Of a DNA stretch of 64,000 bases, positions 11,891 through 24,605 are shown piece after piece. The notes under the pieces were generated by a model. It did no database searches. It was not told the DNA's origin and was given only the letters and a program-made list of their open reading frames with translations. A program made the translations under genes and the position numbers. The stretch spans positions 1 to 64,000 of the forward strand of contig JAMAHW010000024.1 in NCBI GenBank assembly GCA_023627715.1. Direction: 5' to 3'. The stretch comes from Periconia sp. R9002 (taxonomy: Eukaryota > Ascomycota > Dothideomycetes > Pleosporales > Periconiaceae). The number at the start of each line of letters is the position of its first letter. Within the stretch, counting starts at the first letter, position 1.

Positions 11891-14484
11891 GATTTTTTGC
11901 CAGCCAGCAAGGGACGGGAATAAGTCTGCTCAACTTTACATAGAAAGTGTTTCCTGCTATAACATCAAGCATGCATGGATAAAAAAGCACCATACACTAG
12001 ACTATCGTGAAATGAAATATACTCTCAGGCAGCCAGCCACATGTGCAGTTTTGCAAAATAATCAGGTGACGCCGATCTCTCATCCCATGGTTTCTGAACA
12101 AGTCCATACAGACATACGCCCCCTATTTGGTAGCGTGTGTCATTTCCCCTGAAACCTGCCTTCAAAGCGCATTCTGAATCATGCGATCAATCTTCCTGTG
12201 ATCCTGCCCTGGTCCATCATATGGATACACAAAATCGTTGATTGGTCTTGGGGAATAACAGACACGTAAAGAATATCTGATGTTGTGGCCAACTAGCCTG
12301 TAGATCATTCTTCCGCAGGAGACATCCACCCCACTCATTGGATAGGTACGATACTACATAACCCAAGCAAAGATGTGGAGAATCCAAAATCATCGCCGAA
12401 GCAATCGCAGTCAGGCCGCCACGTATCTTCTCCTATGTTCTGGTGACCAATAAGTCGATGGGATAATAGAAGAAGGCCTCTTGCGTGCACGTCCACAACC
12501 AGGATGTTTCTGTGACTCCTTGTTGGCGTCAATACCGTGAGCAATCACATTGCTATGCGATGACATGCAATGATTTTGATTGATAGGAGAAGGCTTTGAT
12601 ACCAATCTCGGATGTATACGTTCAATATCTCTGCAGTGTCACTAGGCCCCTTCTCTACCCCATTCTGCTACTCGAGGAGGCCGCGCAGCATGCAAAAGCA
12701 TCTCAGAAATCTCCATGCAACATTAAATGATTGTTACATTGGTAGTGGGGATAGTGACGCGGACAGAAGCTTTTGTTCGCAGAGTACTGCTGTGAGGACA
12801 TGAGTAAGCGAGGAATCACACTCCATACGGTCTTGAAGGAAGGATTTCATTGGATTCGCAAGCTCTTTCGGTATTGGTTTTGTTTTCTCTCGAATCTGGT
12901 AAATGGTAGCTGGATGTGGGGTATCGCTCCTATGTGTCCGGTTTTTGCAGTGTTGTATTAGGGATACGTTATTCCAGGCACAAAGTAGTATTAGGACACT
13001 ACGTGATGTATCCTTTAAGGCATTCAACACTCACTGTATCACCCCTGGTTGAGTTAATCTGACTTCGTACCCGCAAATTTTAAGGTCATGGAGTCAAGCC
13101 TCAGGGCAAGAGGCGCTTCCTAGAGGTTATTTGAATTGCGTTTGATGTTATCGTGTGTGATTTTGCTCGCATAGATGCGATAAGTTTATACAAGATTGAG
13201 TGTCTAGGTGTGGATGTTACATGTAAGTTGACCTTGTCTACCTGTCCACAGCCAGGGGCGAATTTCTGCTGGGGTCGATACAGCGAGCATTCATGTTACT
13301 ATGCAACGATTTTCTATCATTTTGGTGTTGCATTTTACTCACCAATACCGCTATTATTTGAGAAATACACATAGAAATTCTTGTCCTAATTCCCCGAGAA
13401 CAAAAAGCTTCTTCTTCTCCACAAAGGATTGGGGAGGATGATGGTGATCTTCCTTAATACTCCATTCCACTAGCCCAAGCTTGAGGTTGTCATCCGTTTC
13501 CAGTATGCCTCGCGCGCCCACTTTTCCGCCTTGGGTAAGCAATACACGAGAATCTTCAAGACCACTTAGCGCAAAGAGTGTCGCACCTGAAACAAGGCAT
13601 AGACTGCGCCTCAAACGGCCAGAGTTAGTTGACGGTTGGACTTTGGGGGCCTTGACACTGTTCGCAAACTAACCGCAATTACGGGTGATCTTAAAGCAAC
13701 CAATACCGAGCTACGCCTCTACATGCGTCTGCATACGATTTTGAATGTATGTATTACATTGGCCCATATCTTATCGTCTTGGAAACCCACCATATATTAT
13801 TGGTCTTGCCTTCAGACCTACTTGACGCAAGCCTTGCCCGAAGACATACCGCGTGAACATATTGTTGTGAGCGTATGAGCAAAAAACAAGACAATAGAAG
13901 AAGAAAAGTATGAGTGCATTGCATTTCTGCGGCAAGGCAATTATGCCTATTGACAGTTGATGTAGACCATACTCGGTACCCGTTGCACATGGGCTGTTTA
14001 CGTACTGTAGATCCATGGATCAACAACACAGCCACCCCTTCTTTTTCCTCGAGTCAATCGGAGCGCGAAGAATACTATCTACGTAAAGTCTAGCTTGAAT
14101 AAGAGCTGATGTAATGTTAATCGAATAACATTGGCTGGAGCAACGTTGTTAAGCGTATGGATTTCACCCCAAGCAAGTGGGCGACGAGGCTTAGCAACCC
14201 GCTTGAATGGTCGTGCCGGTATGCCTTGTTACCCTAGTAGGTGACTTGCCTGAACGTCTAGGATTCTCATCACCCCTTGCTAGACTTTTGTATATACTTC
14301 TTAATCAGCTTTCCCTTCTCGAAGACGGACAAAGTAGCGAAGAATCAGTATTAGCGATTTTGGATGACCTGACGCATTGCGATTTGCGTGCGATATCTTT
14401 GTTTATTGAAAATTGTTTCCGCTATTTCTCTTTTTTTGAAGACAATTTTCTTTTGGGTCGACGCCCTCGTCGTCGTTGCGCAGC
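11891..14484. other. intergenic, one possible relic exon
   Basis: About 2.6 kb without a secure gene. Most open frames are short and contradictory. The exception is the minus-strand frame at 13668-13354, listed separately. The right end must hold the promoter of the ABC transporter. Confidence 0.35.
13354..13668 (-). CDS. possible terminal exon of unknown gene or relic
   Basis: An open frame of 104 codons begins right after a GGTTAG acceptor and ends at TAA. The composition looks protein-like (GATLFALSGLEDSRVLL, GILETDDNLKLGLVEW, FVEKKKLFVLGELG) rather than random. I could not find a preceding exon that joins in frame, and no start codon lies inside the conserved-looking part. It may be the last exon of a gene whose 5' part has decayed. 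Not recognised. Confidence 0.2.
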   Translation of the reverse strand, partial: FANSVKAPKVQPSTNSGRLRRSLCLVSGATLFALSGLEDSRVLLTQGGKVGARGILETDDNLKLGLVEWSIKEDHHHPPQSFVEKKKLFVLGELGQEFLCVFLK

Positions 14485-17400
14485 ATGAATTTGTTGCTCC
14501 GACAGGTAAGTGCGGTCTACCGTGGTTTCCTTCCCTTGAACTAAAGCCACGTCCACAACTCACTGACTACAACCAGACAAACGCGCTGATTCGCAAAAAT
14601 TTACTGATAATCTGTGTGCGGAGGGCACTCTCGACATCCATTCGCGCTCTCCTCATCCCGATCGCTGTAGTTTTGTTGGTGGCCTACTCCAAAGCATTCT
14701 TCGCCTCGCCGCAACACTGGGGAGTTTCATCGTCCCATCAGTTACGATCGTTCCAGGACAGCTTGTCGCATGCTCCTGGACGTGATATAGTCGGCTTTCT
14801 GGACAATGGTATGAAAGGGGGGGATGTGTCGGCCGTTATCGACGCTTTATCAAAGACTGTGCGCGAAAACGGGAAGAACCCTCAGGTTTTCGACAACAGA
14901 CAGGACCTGTTGCGCACTTGCGCGTCGGATCTGTCAGGTATATCAAATTGCTATGGAGCCGTGGAATTCCTGTCATCCGTGGAGCAAGGCACCAACATCT
15001 CACAGAAGGGCACTTGGAATTACACTATTCGGGGTGAAAGCGACACATACGGGACTTTTGCCGATGTAACGAAAGACGTGAATGCGGTAGAGGTATATTT
15101 GATGCCGTTTCAGCGCGCCGTGGATCAGGAGATTATATCACACGCTGGATCAAAGGCTACACAGCTCCCGAAAACGATGAACAATGTTGTTTATACTCGC
15201 GAAGATCAAAAGACGTTGGACGACAGTAGGTCCAGCACTTACTTGGCACTTTGCATCTTTGCCTTTGGCACGCTTTTCACTTTCTGCATATTCGAAGTTG
15301 TCTATCATATGACGGCTTTTGTGGCTTCGGAAAGGGAGCTGGGCATGGCGGCCTTGATCGATACCATGATTCCAGGTGGTTCAAACATCCGCGGACGACT
15401 CGTGCGGCAGATTTCCGTTTGGATTTCCTTCGTCGTGATTTACCTCCCGAGCTGGATCATCGTTGGGGTCGTCATCAGCACCGTCGTTTTCCCAAAGAGA
15501 TCAGAAGGCATGCCCGTAGGTTTCACCATCACTGCCGGGCTCGCACTGACTTCATTTTCCCTCTTCGGAGCCTCGTTCTTCAAGAAGTCGCAGCTTAGCG
15601 GTTCTATCATGATCCTCATCGTCGTTATCTTCTCTGTCCTACCACAAACTCTTTACCAACAGAGCCGTGCGCTCGCTCTTGTATTGGCCTTTTTATGTCC
15701 AACGGCAACTTATACCTATTTTATCAACGGGGTCGCGATCTTCGAAGACGAGGATCAACCCATAAAAATGTGGGGGTTCCCTAAGTCTACCAACTATGAG
15801 ACCAATTGGCGTCCCGATATAGGGATTCTCTGGGTTTTTCTGGTGATCCATATCCTCCTTTGCCCTGTCCTTGCTTTCTTCGTGGAAACGTGGGTGTTTT
15901 CTACGACTTCTGGAAGTCGTGTCTTTGTGCCACCTACGGGCTCTCGAGATGCCACTGTTACTCTCCAGTCTTTTTGCAAAACGTAAGTTGAATTATTCAT
16001 GGTATCATTTTGTTGGCAATAGCTGATCATTTTGTCTAGATACCAGCCAGGTATTTTCTCACGGGTATTCAAGCGTCGCCAGAATGTCAATGCAGTCAAT
16101 GGCTTGGATCTGGCTGCTTATCCAGGTCAGATTCTTTGCTTGCTTGGTCCCAATGGCAGCGGGAAAAGTACGACCATGAACTGCATCGCCGGTAATCAGA
16201 AGGTGACTTCTGGAAAGATTGTTCTTGATCCATCTGGGGGTATTGGCTATGCGCCACAAAACAACGTTATTTGGTAAGCTACCGCCTTGCTTCCTTCCTT
16301 ACAATCAATGCTGATTATTGGCCCAGGCCTGACCTAACCGTCTTGGAGCACATTCGTATCTTCAGTGACCTCAAATGTACCCAACCTGCCAACAACGAAG
16401 TCGTGTCCGACCTCGCTCGAATGTGCGACCTACAGAAGAAGTTATCTTTCAAAGCAAAAACACTTTCAGGGGGACAGAAGCGAAAGTTGCAGCTAGCGAT
16501 GACATTCTCTGGAGGATCAGCTGTATGCTGCATCGACGAGGTATCCACCGGTCTCGATCCTATCTCTCGCCGACGAATTTGGGAAATCCTCCTCGCTGAA
16601 CGTCCCAGACGCACCATCATCATGACAACCCACTTTCTGGACGAAGCGGATTATTTGGCCGATAACATTGTCATAATGCACAAGGGCTCGTTGCGTGCCG
16701 AGGGTACATCTGCTATGCTGAAGAACCAGTACGGAAAGGGTTACACGATCAAGTTGGCCAGCGGTACTGATGTCGCTCTTCCCAAGTCGATCCCAGCAGA
16801 AAAGGAAGGCAGTCGACATCAACTGGTATATCGTCTAAGCACTGCTGCTCTTGCGGGACAGGCAGTCGAGTTTCTCGGATCACGAGGCATCCATAACTAT
16901 GGCATCTCAGGCCCGACGATGGAGGATTTGTTTCTCAAAGTAACTGGCGATAGCACTCTCTCAGAAACAGCGGTAACGAGCAATGAGAACACCGACGCAG
17001 ACAATCACGCCGAGATTTCCGGCACGGGCACGTACAAACTTGGAGATGGACGTCCCATTTCAGTTGTTCAACAGTGGTGGCTTTTATTCTGCAAACGGTT
17101 CAAGATCCTCCGACGGCGCTGGGTCCCCTACGTCGTCGCTCTCGTGTTTGGCGTCGGTGGTGCAGCGGTATCTCCCCTTTTAATCGCCAGCTTCCGGGAG
17201 CGCATGGAATGTCCCTCGCCGTCTCAGCCTATTAACGACTACTCATACCGCAGTGATTTCTCATCTTCGACCAGCCCAGCCTACTCATGGATCATCGGCC
17301 CCTCGAGCAAGGTGACCGATGATCGTTTGCAAACAATGACGGATACATACTCCAAAAACCATACCAGATATCCTTCGTTTTCTGGTTACGCAAACACAAC

Positions 17401-19510
17401 ACAGCTACGGAAGCAGTTGCAGATTGTCGAAAGCGTGGACGCGATCGTGGAGCTGCTCAAGAAACAGCAGAGTGACGCCACCCAGGATTCCGAATATCGC
17501 ACCATTCAAGGTGGAATCTGGCTGGGTGATGAAGACCCCACAATTTACAGCCTTGTAACGTCTGCGGGTTCTACCCAGCAGGCGTTGAATTTTTTCAACA
17601 ACCTTGTTTCTGGTGTACCGATTTCGTCGTGTTATCAGAAATTCGCTGATCAGACGATTCCGTCGTTCATCGATTTCAAACCATTGATTTTCTTGCTTTA
17701 CTACGGGCTTATTCTCGCTGTGTAAGAAACTCTGATGGTAGCGACTGATTATAGGAAGATGAGAGCTGACAGACCATTGCAGATACCCAGCTTTCTTCAC
17801 TCTCTACCCTACTAATGAACGAATCTCGAACGTTCGATCCATGCAGTATTCGAACGGTATCCGCCCCACTCCACTGTGGCTGTCTCACGTTGCATTTGAC
17901 GGTATAGTTGTTCTCACCATCAGCGTTGTCGCGGTCATTGTTCTGGCCGCCTCGAGCCCTGTCTGGTATGGTCTCGGCTACATCTTCGTCGTCTTGGTCC
18001 TCTACGGCGTCACAGCCACGTTGCTCAGCTACATCATCTCTATGTGTGCGAGGTCGGCAGTGACTTCATGGTTCATGATCTCGCTTGGTCAAGTGATCTT
18101 CTATTTTGCTTGTGAGTGTTTTTATTTAGTGATACTGGAATGTCGATGTTGAACGGTTTTCTGACTTTTTGCACAGATTTTGGTGGCTTGGTGGGCATTT
18201 CCAGTACTACCAATTACTCCGATATGGAAAGGTCCCTCAGCTCGCTGTTTTTCGGTCTGGGTATCATCTCGCCCGTGGTACCCCTAGAGCAAGCTCTCAT
18301 TATAGGTCTGGGCCAATTTACGAGTCTGTGCCACAATCGCAGCGGAGGCTCAATCTATATGTTCGGCGGCCCGATTCTGTACCTCATCTTGCAAGGTTGC
18401 TTCCTCTTCGGACTCCTCTTGTGGTGGGACAGCACTTTCAAGCTGCCCTCACGCGGTTCCCGCAAACCCGTGCTCGATACCGAAGCTACAGAGATGTTTT
18501 CCAAGGACGTCATCGCAGAGAAGAGACGTCTCAAGGCCGAGACTACTGATCTCCGTGTTGAGTCAGTCTCCAAGTCGTTCAAGAAAAACCTCGCCGTAGA
18601 CAATGTTACTTTTGGGGTTCAGTCTTCTGAGATCTTTGCCTTGCTCGGCCCCAACGGTGCTGGAAAGTCGACTCTCATCTCCATGATTCGCGGCGATATC
18701 AAGCCCTCCACCCCGAGTTCCGTCATCGAAATCGCGCGCCACTCGATCCTCACTTCTCCTGTGGTCGCGCGAGCGAATCTGGGTGTGTGCCCGCAATTCG
18801 ACTCAGCAGATGTCCTCACCGTGGCAGAAACCCTCCGCTTCTTCGCAAGAATCCGAGGCGTCTCGGATGTCGACCACAATGTGAACACGGTCATCACAGC
18901 ATGCGGGCTAGGTCAATGGACGGACCAGCTTGCTCAAAACCTATCAGGCGGTACGAAGCGCAAGCTTTCCCTCGCGGTAGCCCTCGTCGGCAATCCTCGC
19001 GTCTTAGTCCTCGACGAACCCAGCTCAGCGCTCGACGCCAACGCCAAGCGCACGTTGTGGAAATGCCTCCAGTCCGTCTCTCGGAATCGCGCTGTAGTTC
19101 TGACCACGCACTCCATGGAAGAAGCGGACGCGCTGGCTGATCGCATCGGCATCGTGTCCTCGCGCATGCTGGCGCTGGGCGATCGCGAGGAGTTGAAGAG
19201 GCGCGCCGGAGCCGCCTATCACATCCATCTCGTATCCAAGTCGGCGCCGCGAACGACGCCCGAGGAGTTGCAGGTCATGAAGAATTGGGTCGCGAATACC
19301 TTCGCCAACGCGAAGGTGAGTCGCGAGACGCAGGGAGGCCAGCTTCGTCTCGAGGTCCCTGCCGATCGGTACAATCTGGTGAATCTGATCAAGATGTTGG
19401 AGGAGGTCAAGGAGGACTTGGGGGTTGAGTTTTTCAGCGTCGGCAAGGCGACGTTGGATGAGGTGTTTGAGAATATCGTTAGGAGGTATGGGACGGATGT
19501 TGAGGCGTGA
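14485..19510 (+). CDS. full-size ABC transporter, subfamily A type
   Basis: Six exons, 14485-14505, 14577-15982, 16040-16273, 16327-17721, 17783-18111, 18177-19510, giving 1,572 residues in the order TMD1-NBD1-TMD2-NBD2. The first exon encodes only MNLLLRQ. TMD1 has an N-terminal membrane segment, a large extracytoplasmic loop and then a block of hydrophobic segments. NBD1: Walker A GPNGSGKST (about 512), Q-loop GYAPQNN, signature LSGGQKRK (about 600), Walker B CCIDEVSTGLDP, H-loop TTHFLDEAD. NBD2: Walker A GPNGAGKST (about 1287), Q-loop GVCPQFD, signature LSGGTKRK, Walker B VLVLDEPSSALD, H-loop TTHSMEEAD. Both sites look catalytically complete. ABCA proteins move or extrude lipids; the substrate here is unknown. 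All exon joins preserve frame. Confidence 0.93.
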
Positions 19511-19837
19511 TATCGCGGGGTGTGAGAGGGTCGAGATTTTTCTTCTTGAGGATGACGCGTTTATAATAGTTTACTTACGTAGATACTTGCATGGTATGAT
19601 CGTGCACGCTGAAGATGTTTCATTTGTTTATTTATATTCGAAATAGATATTCCTGGTTAATTACCTTTGTGCAGAGTTGGAGCCTTCGATATGTGAATAC
19701 TGAAGTTTGCCTAATAATTGATCAGGCAGTGCAAGAAGAAATCATTCGCGAAAGAAGGGCGGTGAAGTGTGGAAGATAGTCACGAATGAGGAGGGCAGGA
19801 TGAAGCAGAAAGTAAGGCACAATCAACTTGGGGAAAC

Positions 19838-20356
19838 GCATGTCTTCAACCGAAAAACTAGCACTATCACCGTACTGTATTTACTTGGTAGCATCGCATC
19901 TCCACCTCGGATCCATCAATATCCACAACTCTCCTCCAAAAATTAAAGATTAAGCCTAATAAGTGTCATCCGTCTTCAATCGCGAAAATGGCATTCAAGC
20001 GATAGCGTGCAGACACCTTGACACCACACCCTCGTCCGCATCCTTTACGAACGACACAGGGGGGAGAGATGCATGTCTTTGACCGTTCCAAAAGCGGTAG
20101 CATTGCATCTTCCCCACCAAAAAACATGCATGGCGTTATGAAGAAGTGTACAACGAGAGACAAAGAATCAGAAACGTGATTATACAAAAGAGTGAAGAGC
20201 AGCGTGTCGGCTGCATGTCTTTGATCGCTCTGCGATAGCATTGCATATTTTGCTCACACTTGGAATGTGTGAGTTTCGTGTGAGAAAAGAGGTATCGCGC
20301 GTCTTTGACCAAGCTCGAGTCAACTTAATGACAATGAGCCCGATAGCGTCGCGTCC
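19838..20356. repeat. five copies of a structured imperfect repeat
   Basis: Between the ABC gene and ERG24 (intergenic 19511-20412) the pattern GTCTTYRAYCG, a variable loop, then CGRTAGCRTYGCATC recurs. Copies start near 19838, 19970, 20068, 20212 and 20297. Arms pair with each other: in the third copy ACCG pairs with CGGT, in the fourth ATCG pairs with CGAT, so base pairing is kept while the bases change. The outer GATGCA/TGCATC of copy three also pair. Loop lengths range from about 5 to 45 bases. Copies four and five are each followed by a separate hairpin (CTCACAC..GTGTGAG at 20253-20273 and CTCTCACA..TGTGAGAG at 20375-20396). No ORF explains it. Confidence 0.6.
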
Positions 20357-20374
20357 ACCTTATCTCGGGATATC

Positions 20375-20396
20375 CTCTCACATTTCATTGTGAGAG
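20375..20396. other. perfect 8-bp hairpin just downstream of ERG24
   Basis: CTCTCACA, six-base loop TTTCAT, TGTGAGAG. It lies 17 bases beyond the ERG24 stop codon, so it should be inside the ERG24 3' UTR, possibly an RNA element or 3'-end signal. Confidence 0.45.
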
Positions 20397-20412
20397 TATT
20401 ACGGTACGTAGT

Positions 20413-22009
20413 TTAGTACACGTATGGGATGATCCGATACGGCACGAGCTCCACATAGCGGTCCCAGTCTTTTCCGTACTTCCTCTTGCACTTCTCTTCG
20501 TCCCTCCTTTCACGATGCAACAGCAAAACAGCGAAGTACACCATGAAGAAGTAGGTAACGATCATACCCCAGCCCTTGGCTTCGCCTGGCACAACAAACT
20601 TCTGATAGGTGTTCGGGAAGAAGATGGCGTCGGGGCTTGAAGCTTGCTTGGGATGCATGGCCGCATCCTTAATAACGTAGCCGGCAAGAGCAGTAGGGAG
20701 GACATAGGACCAGCTCATGAACCAATCGCCGAGATAGTTGATGTGGCGTGCAGTTCCCCACCAACCGGAGACGAGGAGCTTAGAGCCGGCAGCGGTTTCA
20801 ATGTATTTGAGGTGCTTGACGCGCGGGTCGTTGGGGTTGGTGCGGAAACGGTTCTTTTCGTTGTTGACGGCTCGGAAGATGTAGTATCCCAATCCTTGAA
20901 CGGCCACAACACCAGCGATGCCCTTGATGCCAAGCTCCACGGGGTATGTGGCGAGGTAACGGGCCTGAAGGCTGTAAGTGAAGGGAACCCAAACCAGGTC
21001 ACCAAACGCTAGCATCATGCCAAAACCATCAGCAATGAGATCAATGGTGGTGAGAATGGCAGGTTCCATGTACAATGCATCCAGAATGTAGACGGCTTGA
21101 GAGAAAGTGACGAGCACAATTGAATCTGTGACCTTGCCAAAGTTTCTGTACTGCTGGGCGATAAAGGCCAGATCGAGGATGACCCAACCAAGCATACCGG
21201 GGCGGAGTTCGCACCACGATTTGATGTCGACTTCACCGAAGATTGGTAGGGTGACGCGTGGGTTGAGTTCGCGACCGATGAACCAATCGTACAACACATT
21301 CCCAGAGTGACCGCCGGCAGCGAGTTCGCGAAGGTTGGGGTCTTTAGGATGCTTGACGCTAAAGGAAGCCACATAGACGTAGGTGGCCAAACCATAGGCG
21401 ATCAGGATGTTGCTGGTCAAAAGGCCAATATAGTTTTCCGAAATGAAAGTCCATACACGGAAGTTGGCGCCTTCTACAACCGTGCCAGCGCCCAGGATGG
21501 CCAAAATGAAGAGGGCAGAATAGAAAGCTGCATCCGATTAGCAAACCATAATGGACTACAACTATCACGTGACAGCATACCATTGAAGCGGTACTTGAGG
21601 CGGCCACCACTCCTCAGCTCAGTTCCCTCTACCTCAGTCGCTGGAAGGAACGAGTACAGAGTCAGACTGAGAAGGTAGTAACCCAGAGTAGCCAGAATGG
21701 CATTGGTGTTGATGAGTCCAGAGAAACCAGGCCAGCCGACCTCCTTCTTCAATTGGTCCAAAGTCATGGTAGATGGATGAAGCAATGAAGGTGCCGGGCA
21801 ACCCGAGACATCATTGCACAGGAAGACAAAGGCATAGCAGAGAAGGGGGAGTCCGAAAGAGATGACGAAAGCACCGGGCCTAGAAGAGGATCAGAGATGG
21901 TTCATTGAAGATCAGGGATTGCTTTTTGATATTTGACTTACGGGCCGAAGAACTCATAACCATGCGTCTCCTCCACCGCGGTATTGGCCTTTTTCCCCTT
22001 TGGTGCCAT
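20413..22009 (-). CDS. ERG24: C-14 sterol reductase
   Basis: Three exons, 22009-21942, 21879-21581, 21527-20413, giving 493 residues, the normal size. It reduces the C14-C15 double bond after lanosterol/eburicol C14-demethylation in ergosterol synthesis, in the ER membrane. Diagnostic family segments are GRELNPR (in YDWFIGRELNPRV), KSWCELRPGMLGW, VSGWWGTARHINYLGDW and the C-terminal RDEEKCKRKYGKDWDRY..VPYRIIPYVY, which ends exactly at the stop as in other sterol reductases. The first exon (MAPKGKKANTAVEE, YEFFGPP) matches the usual N-terminus. It shares a promoter with ATG27 and is convergent with the ABC transporter, separated by the repeat cluster. It is the target of morpholine-type fungicides in the family. 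Confidence 0.96.
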
Positions 22010-22561
22010 GCTTGCGCAGTTGATGTGTATAGGTGCAGACTCTGTTTACCAAATATGTCGAAAAGGGGCCGGCCACGATATTTTTTTTCCTTGGCCAAAA
22101 GTCTCTGCCTCGAACCCACAAACCAAATCTCGCGCACGATTTCAACAAAGAGGGAGACACGGGCGATTATATAGGCGGAATTGCCAGGGGGGAGGGTAAG
22201 AAATGGTACGATGGGGAGGTGTAGACGGATTGCAAAGATCCGAGAGATGAGTGTAATGACGCGGTGGGTCTGGATGGGGAAAGGCGCTAGTGTCATCTGG
22301 GGTTAGCTCCACTTCGCCCGAGGCCCGCCGCCGCCGCCGCCGCGCCTGCAGGCAGCGGGCATCTGACGGAACGAACAAACGAACGTGGCCCTAGTCCTCC
22401 CATTCAACGTTACGTCTTCGTATACTGCAGGAACAGGCAGACAACCTTCGTTTGAGAATCCATGTGAATGCTGTCTTTCTAGAATTCACCCTTCCATCAG
22501 CCACCATCCACTCCACCAACGACTGCCGGCTTCAGACGTTTCCTTTTCTTCTTCTCCAACC
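22010..22561. promoter_or_regulatory. divergent ERG24/ATG27 promoter
   Basis: 552 bp between the two start codons. A TATATAA box on the minus strand at 22173-22167 would serve ERG24, about 160 bp before its ATG. A (CCG)n-rich tract runs at about 22327-22342. No TATA is visible for ATG27. The ATG27 leader is pyrimidine-rich before the ATG. Confidence 0.55.
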
Positions 22562-23749
22562 ATGCAGCTGCTCCCTCTACCAGCGTTGCTCGCCTTGCTC
22601 TCACTAACTTCCTCCGCCGTCGCCGCATCAGACAAACCGCTCAAGCCATGTACCGCTATCTCGCCCACTACCGCCCGCTTCTTCGACCTGAATCCCATGC
22701 ATCGAACCTCCCCCGATGACGACAAGAAAAAGAGCAAGGATCCCGAGGAAGGGAGCTGGCACGCCAGAGGCTACGATTACGGCGCAAACTTCACCATCAA
22801 CTTCTGCGGACCAGTCGTGGAGAAATTGGACAGCGTTGCGGACCTGGACAGGGATCTAAGGAAGAACGTCAGCGCTTTTTACGAACAAGGAGGCAAAACA
22901 TATGCCATTGGGTGAGTTAGGCCTCACCCCAGGAGGAGAGAAGCCAAGGACGACTTGGAAGCACGCCTCACGCATTGCTGACGCTTGCTGCCACCGCAGA
23001 CTAGAAAACTACGAACCCACCTTCCGTGGTCGCAAACTCGTCCTCAACTACACCGGCGGTTCTCTCTGCCCCTCTTCGTCCTCCCGCCGCTCTATCGACC
23101 TTTCCCCGCGCGAAATCGTCGATGGAGATGACGATGACAAAGACTCCGACAATGGCAAGAAGAAGAAGCCCTCCACCTCCACCAAGCGCCGAAAATCCTC
23201 CATAATCTCCCTCCTTTGCGACTCTGATCCGCTCGCCAAAACCTCCGTCTCTTTCGTTGCTGCCGTAGACGACTGTGTCTACTTCTTCGAAGGCCGATCG
23301 CCGCATGCCTGCGGAGGTGTACACGTCGAGAAGCAAGCCCTCGGCCCCGGCGGAGTTTTCGGCGTCATCGTCCTCATCGCTGTCCTGGTATATCTCGTGG
23401 GTGGTTGCGTGTACCAGCGCACAGTTATGCACCAGCGCGGATGGAGACAACTTCCCAACTACCAAATGTGGGCCGGCATTGCGCGCTTCGTTGTTGTACG
23501 TCGATTACGCCGTCTTTTCTTTTAGACCCAGCCCCTTCTGTTTCCTTTCCATGTAAAAATCGATTGCGGAAACTGACAGGTTGCGAACAGGACATGTTCA
23601 TCATCCTCACCTCGTCTTGCGCGCGCTTTCTTCCTTCTCGTAGGGGTTACAGCCGCGTATCCCTCGGCCACGATAGCCGCGGCCGCTCGCGGAGAAACGA
23701 CGACGAAGACCGTCTGATAGACAACTTGGACGAAGAATGGGATGATTGA
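22562..23749 (+). CDS. ATG27: autophagy-related protein 27
   Basis: Three exons, 22562-22911, 23000-23495, 23591-23749, giving 334 residues. Type I membrane protein needed for Atg9 cycling in autophagy (family knowledge). It begins with a signal peptide (MQLLPLPALLALL), then a lumenal domain with cysteines at KPCTAIS, FTINFCGP, GGSLCPSS, ISLLCDSD, DDCVYFFEGRSPHACGG, the mannose-6-phosphate-receptor-like fold of the family. A transmembrane helix (GGVFGVIVLIAVLVYLVGG, about 233-251) follows, and a cytosolic tail including RQLPNYQMW and an acidic end (DDEDRLIDNLDEEWDD). The lumenal domain has a low-complexity Asp/Lys/Ser insert at about 150-185. The last exon begins at DMF, after a GCGAACAG acceptor. 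Confidence 0.93.
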
Positions 23750-24605
23750 TTTTGCTCTCAATCTTCTTATACTGCGTCCTTTCTTCTTTTTTCATTCTCG
23801 CATATTCCCCCACTTTTATCTTTGTCTCTGGCATGATGGCATTTTATTCTCTTGCGTGTATATACAACAGTGTGTCTGGCGCTATTTATTCTTTTTTTTT
23901 TTTTTTTTTTGGATTGTGAGTGCTTCACCGGTCTGGGTATGAAAGAGAATAGAAGCGTTGGGATGTCGTATGAATGGAAGCTTTTGAATCCCGTACTATC
24001 GCTGAGGCCTGAGATGCGTGTGTGTGGATGTGTACTGCTGTCCGATCAACGACATTATAGCATCAATCACTTAGAAACAGAGAGACGAGGCAAATACAGT
24101 GGTAGTAGTGGGTGTACTATTGCTTGATTTTCGCTCTCTCCATACCGGTCAATCTCATGTACTCCTATGTATTGGACACACTCGAGGTTTTCCCCTTTGC
24201 TATACATACACGACTGGGGACGCCAGGTACCATCTCGCGGTCCTCCAGAAAAAACCGAAAGGACTGAAAAGGAAGAGCTTCCAAATTTTACAGTGTTTCC
24301 CTCTCTCCTTTTTTGCACATCCACCAATTTAGAAGACCCGAAATTATTCCACAAGATCATCGTACAACAAAGTTCCCATCGTATTATGAGACATGTATCG
24401 ACATCCAGCCTGAGAAAAGAAACCCCACAACTCCATGACTAGCGATATCGACACGGAGCATTATGAATACAAAAGAAAGATATCCTCGACGGGGTATGTG
24501 TGTGCAGGCAAGGTGCGAATGGGAATGAATGAAAGGCACGAGTCAAACCGACTCACTCATGCGTGATAGTTGAACCAACAGAGCTCGGCCTCGCGAAGTT
24601 TCTCT
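23750..24605. other. intergenic between convergent genes
   Basis: Holds the 3' ends of ATG27 and of the large GTPase. A T run of about 19 bases lies at 23892-23910. Small open frames on both strands have no coding features. Confidence 0.45.

Noticed and set aside
14207..14488. 93-codon plus-strand frame before the ABC gene
   Set aside because: It ends at the ABC start region in another frame; the secure ABC start (MNLLLRQ) and its intron fit better, so this is leader sequence.
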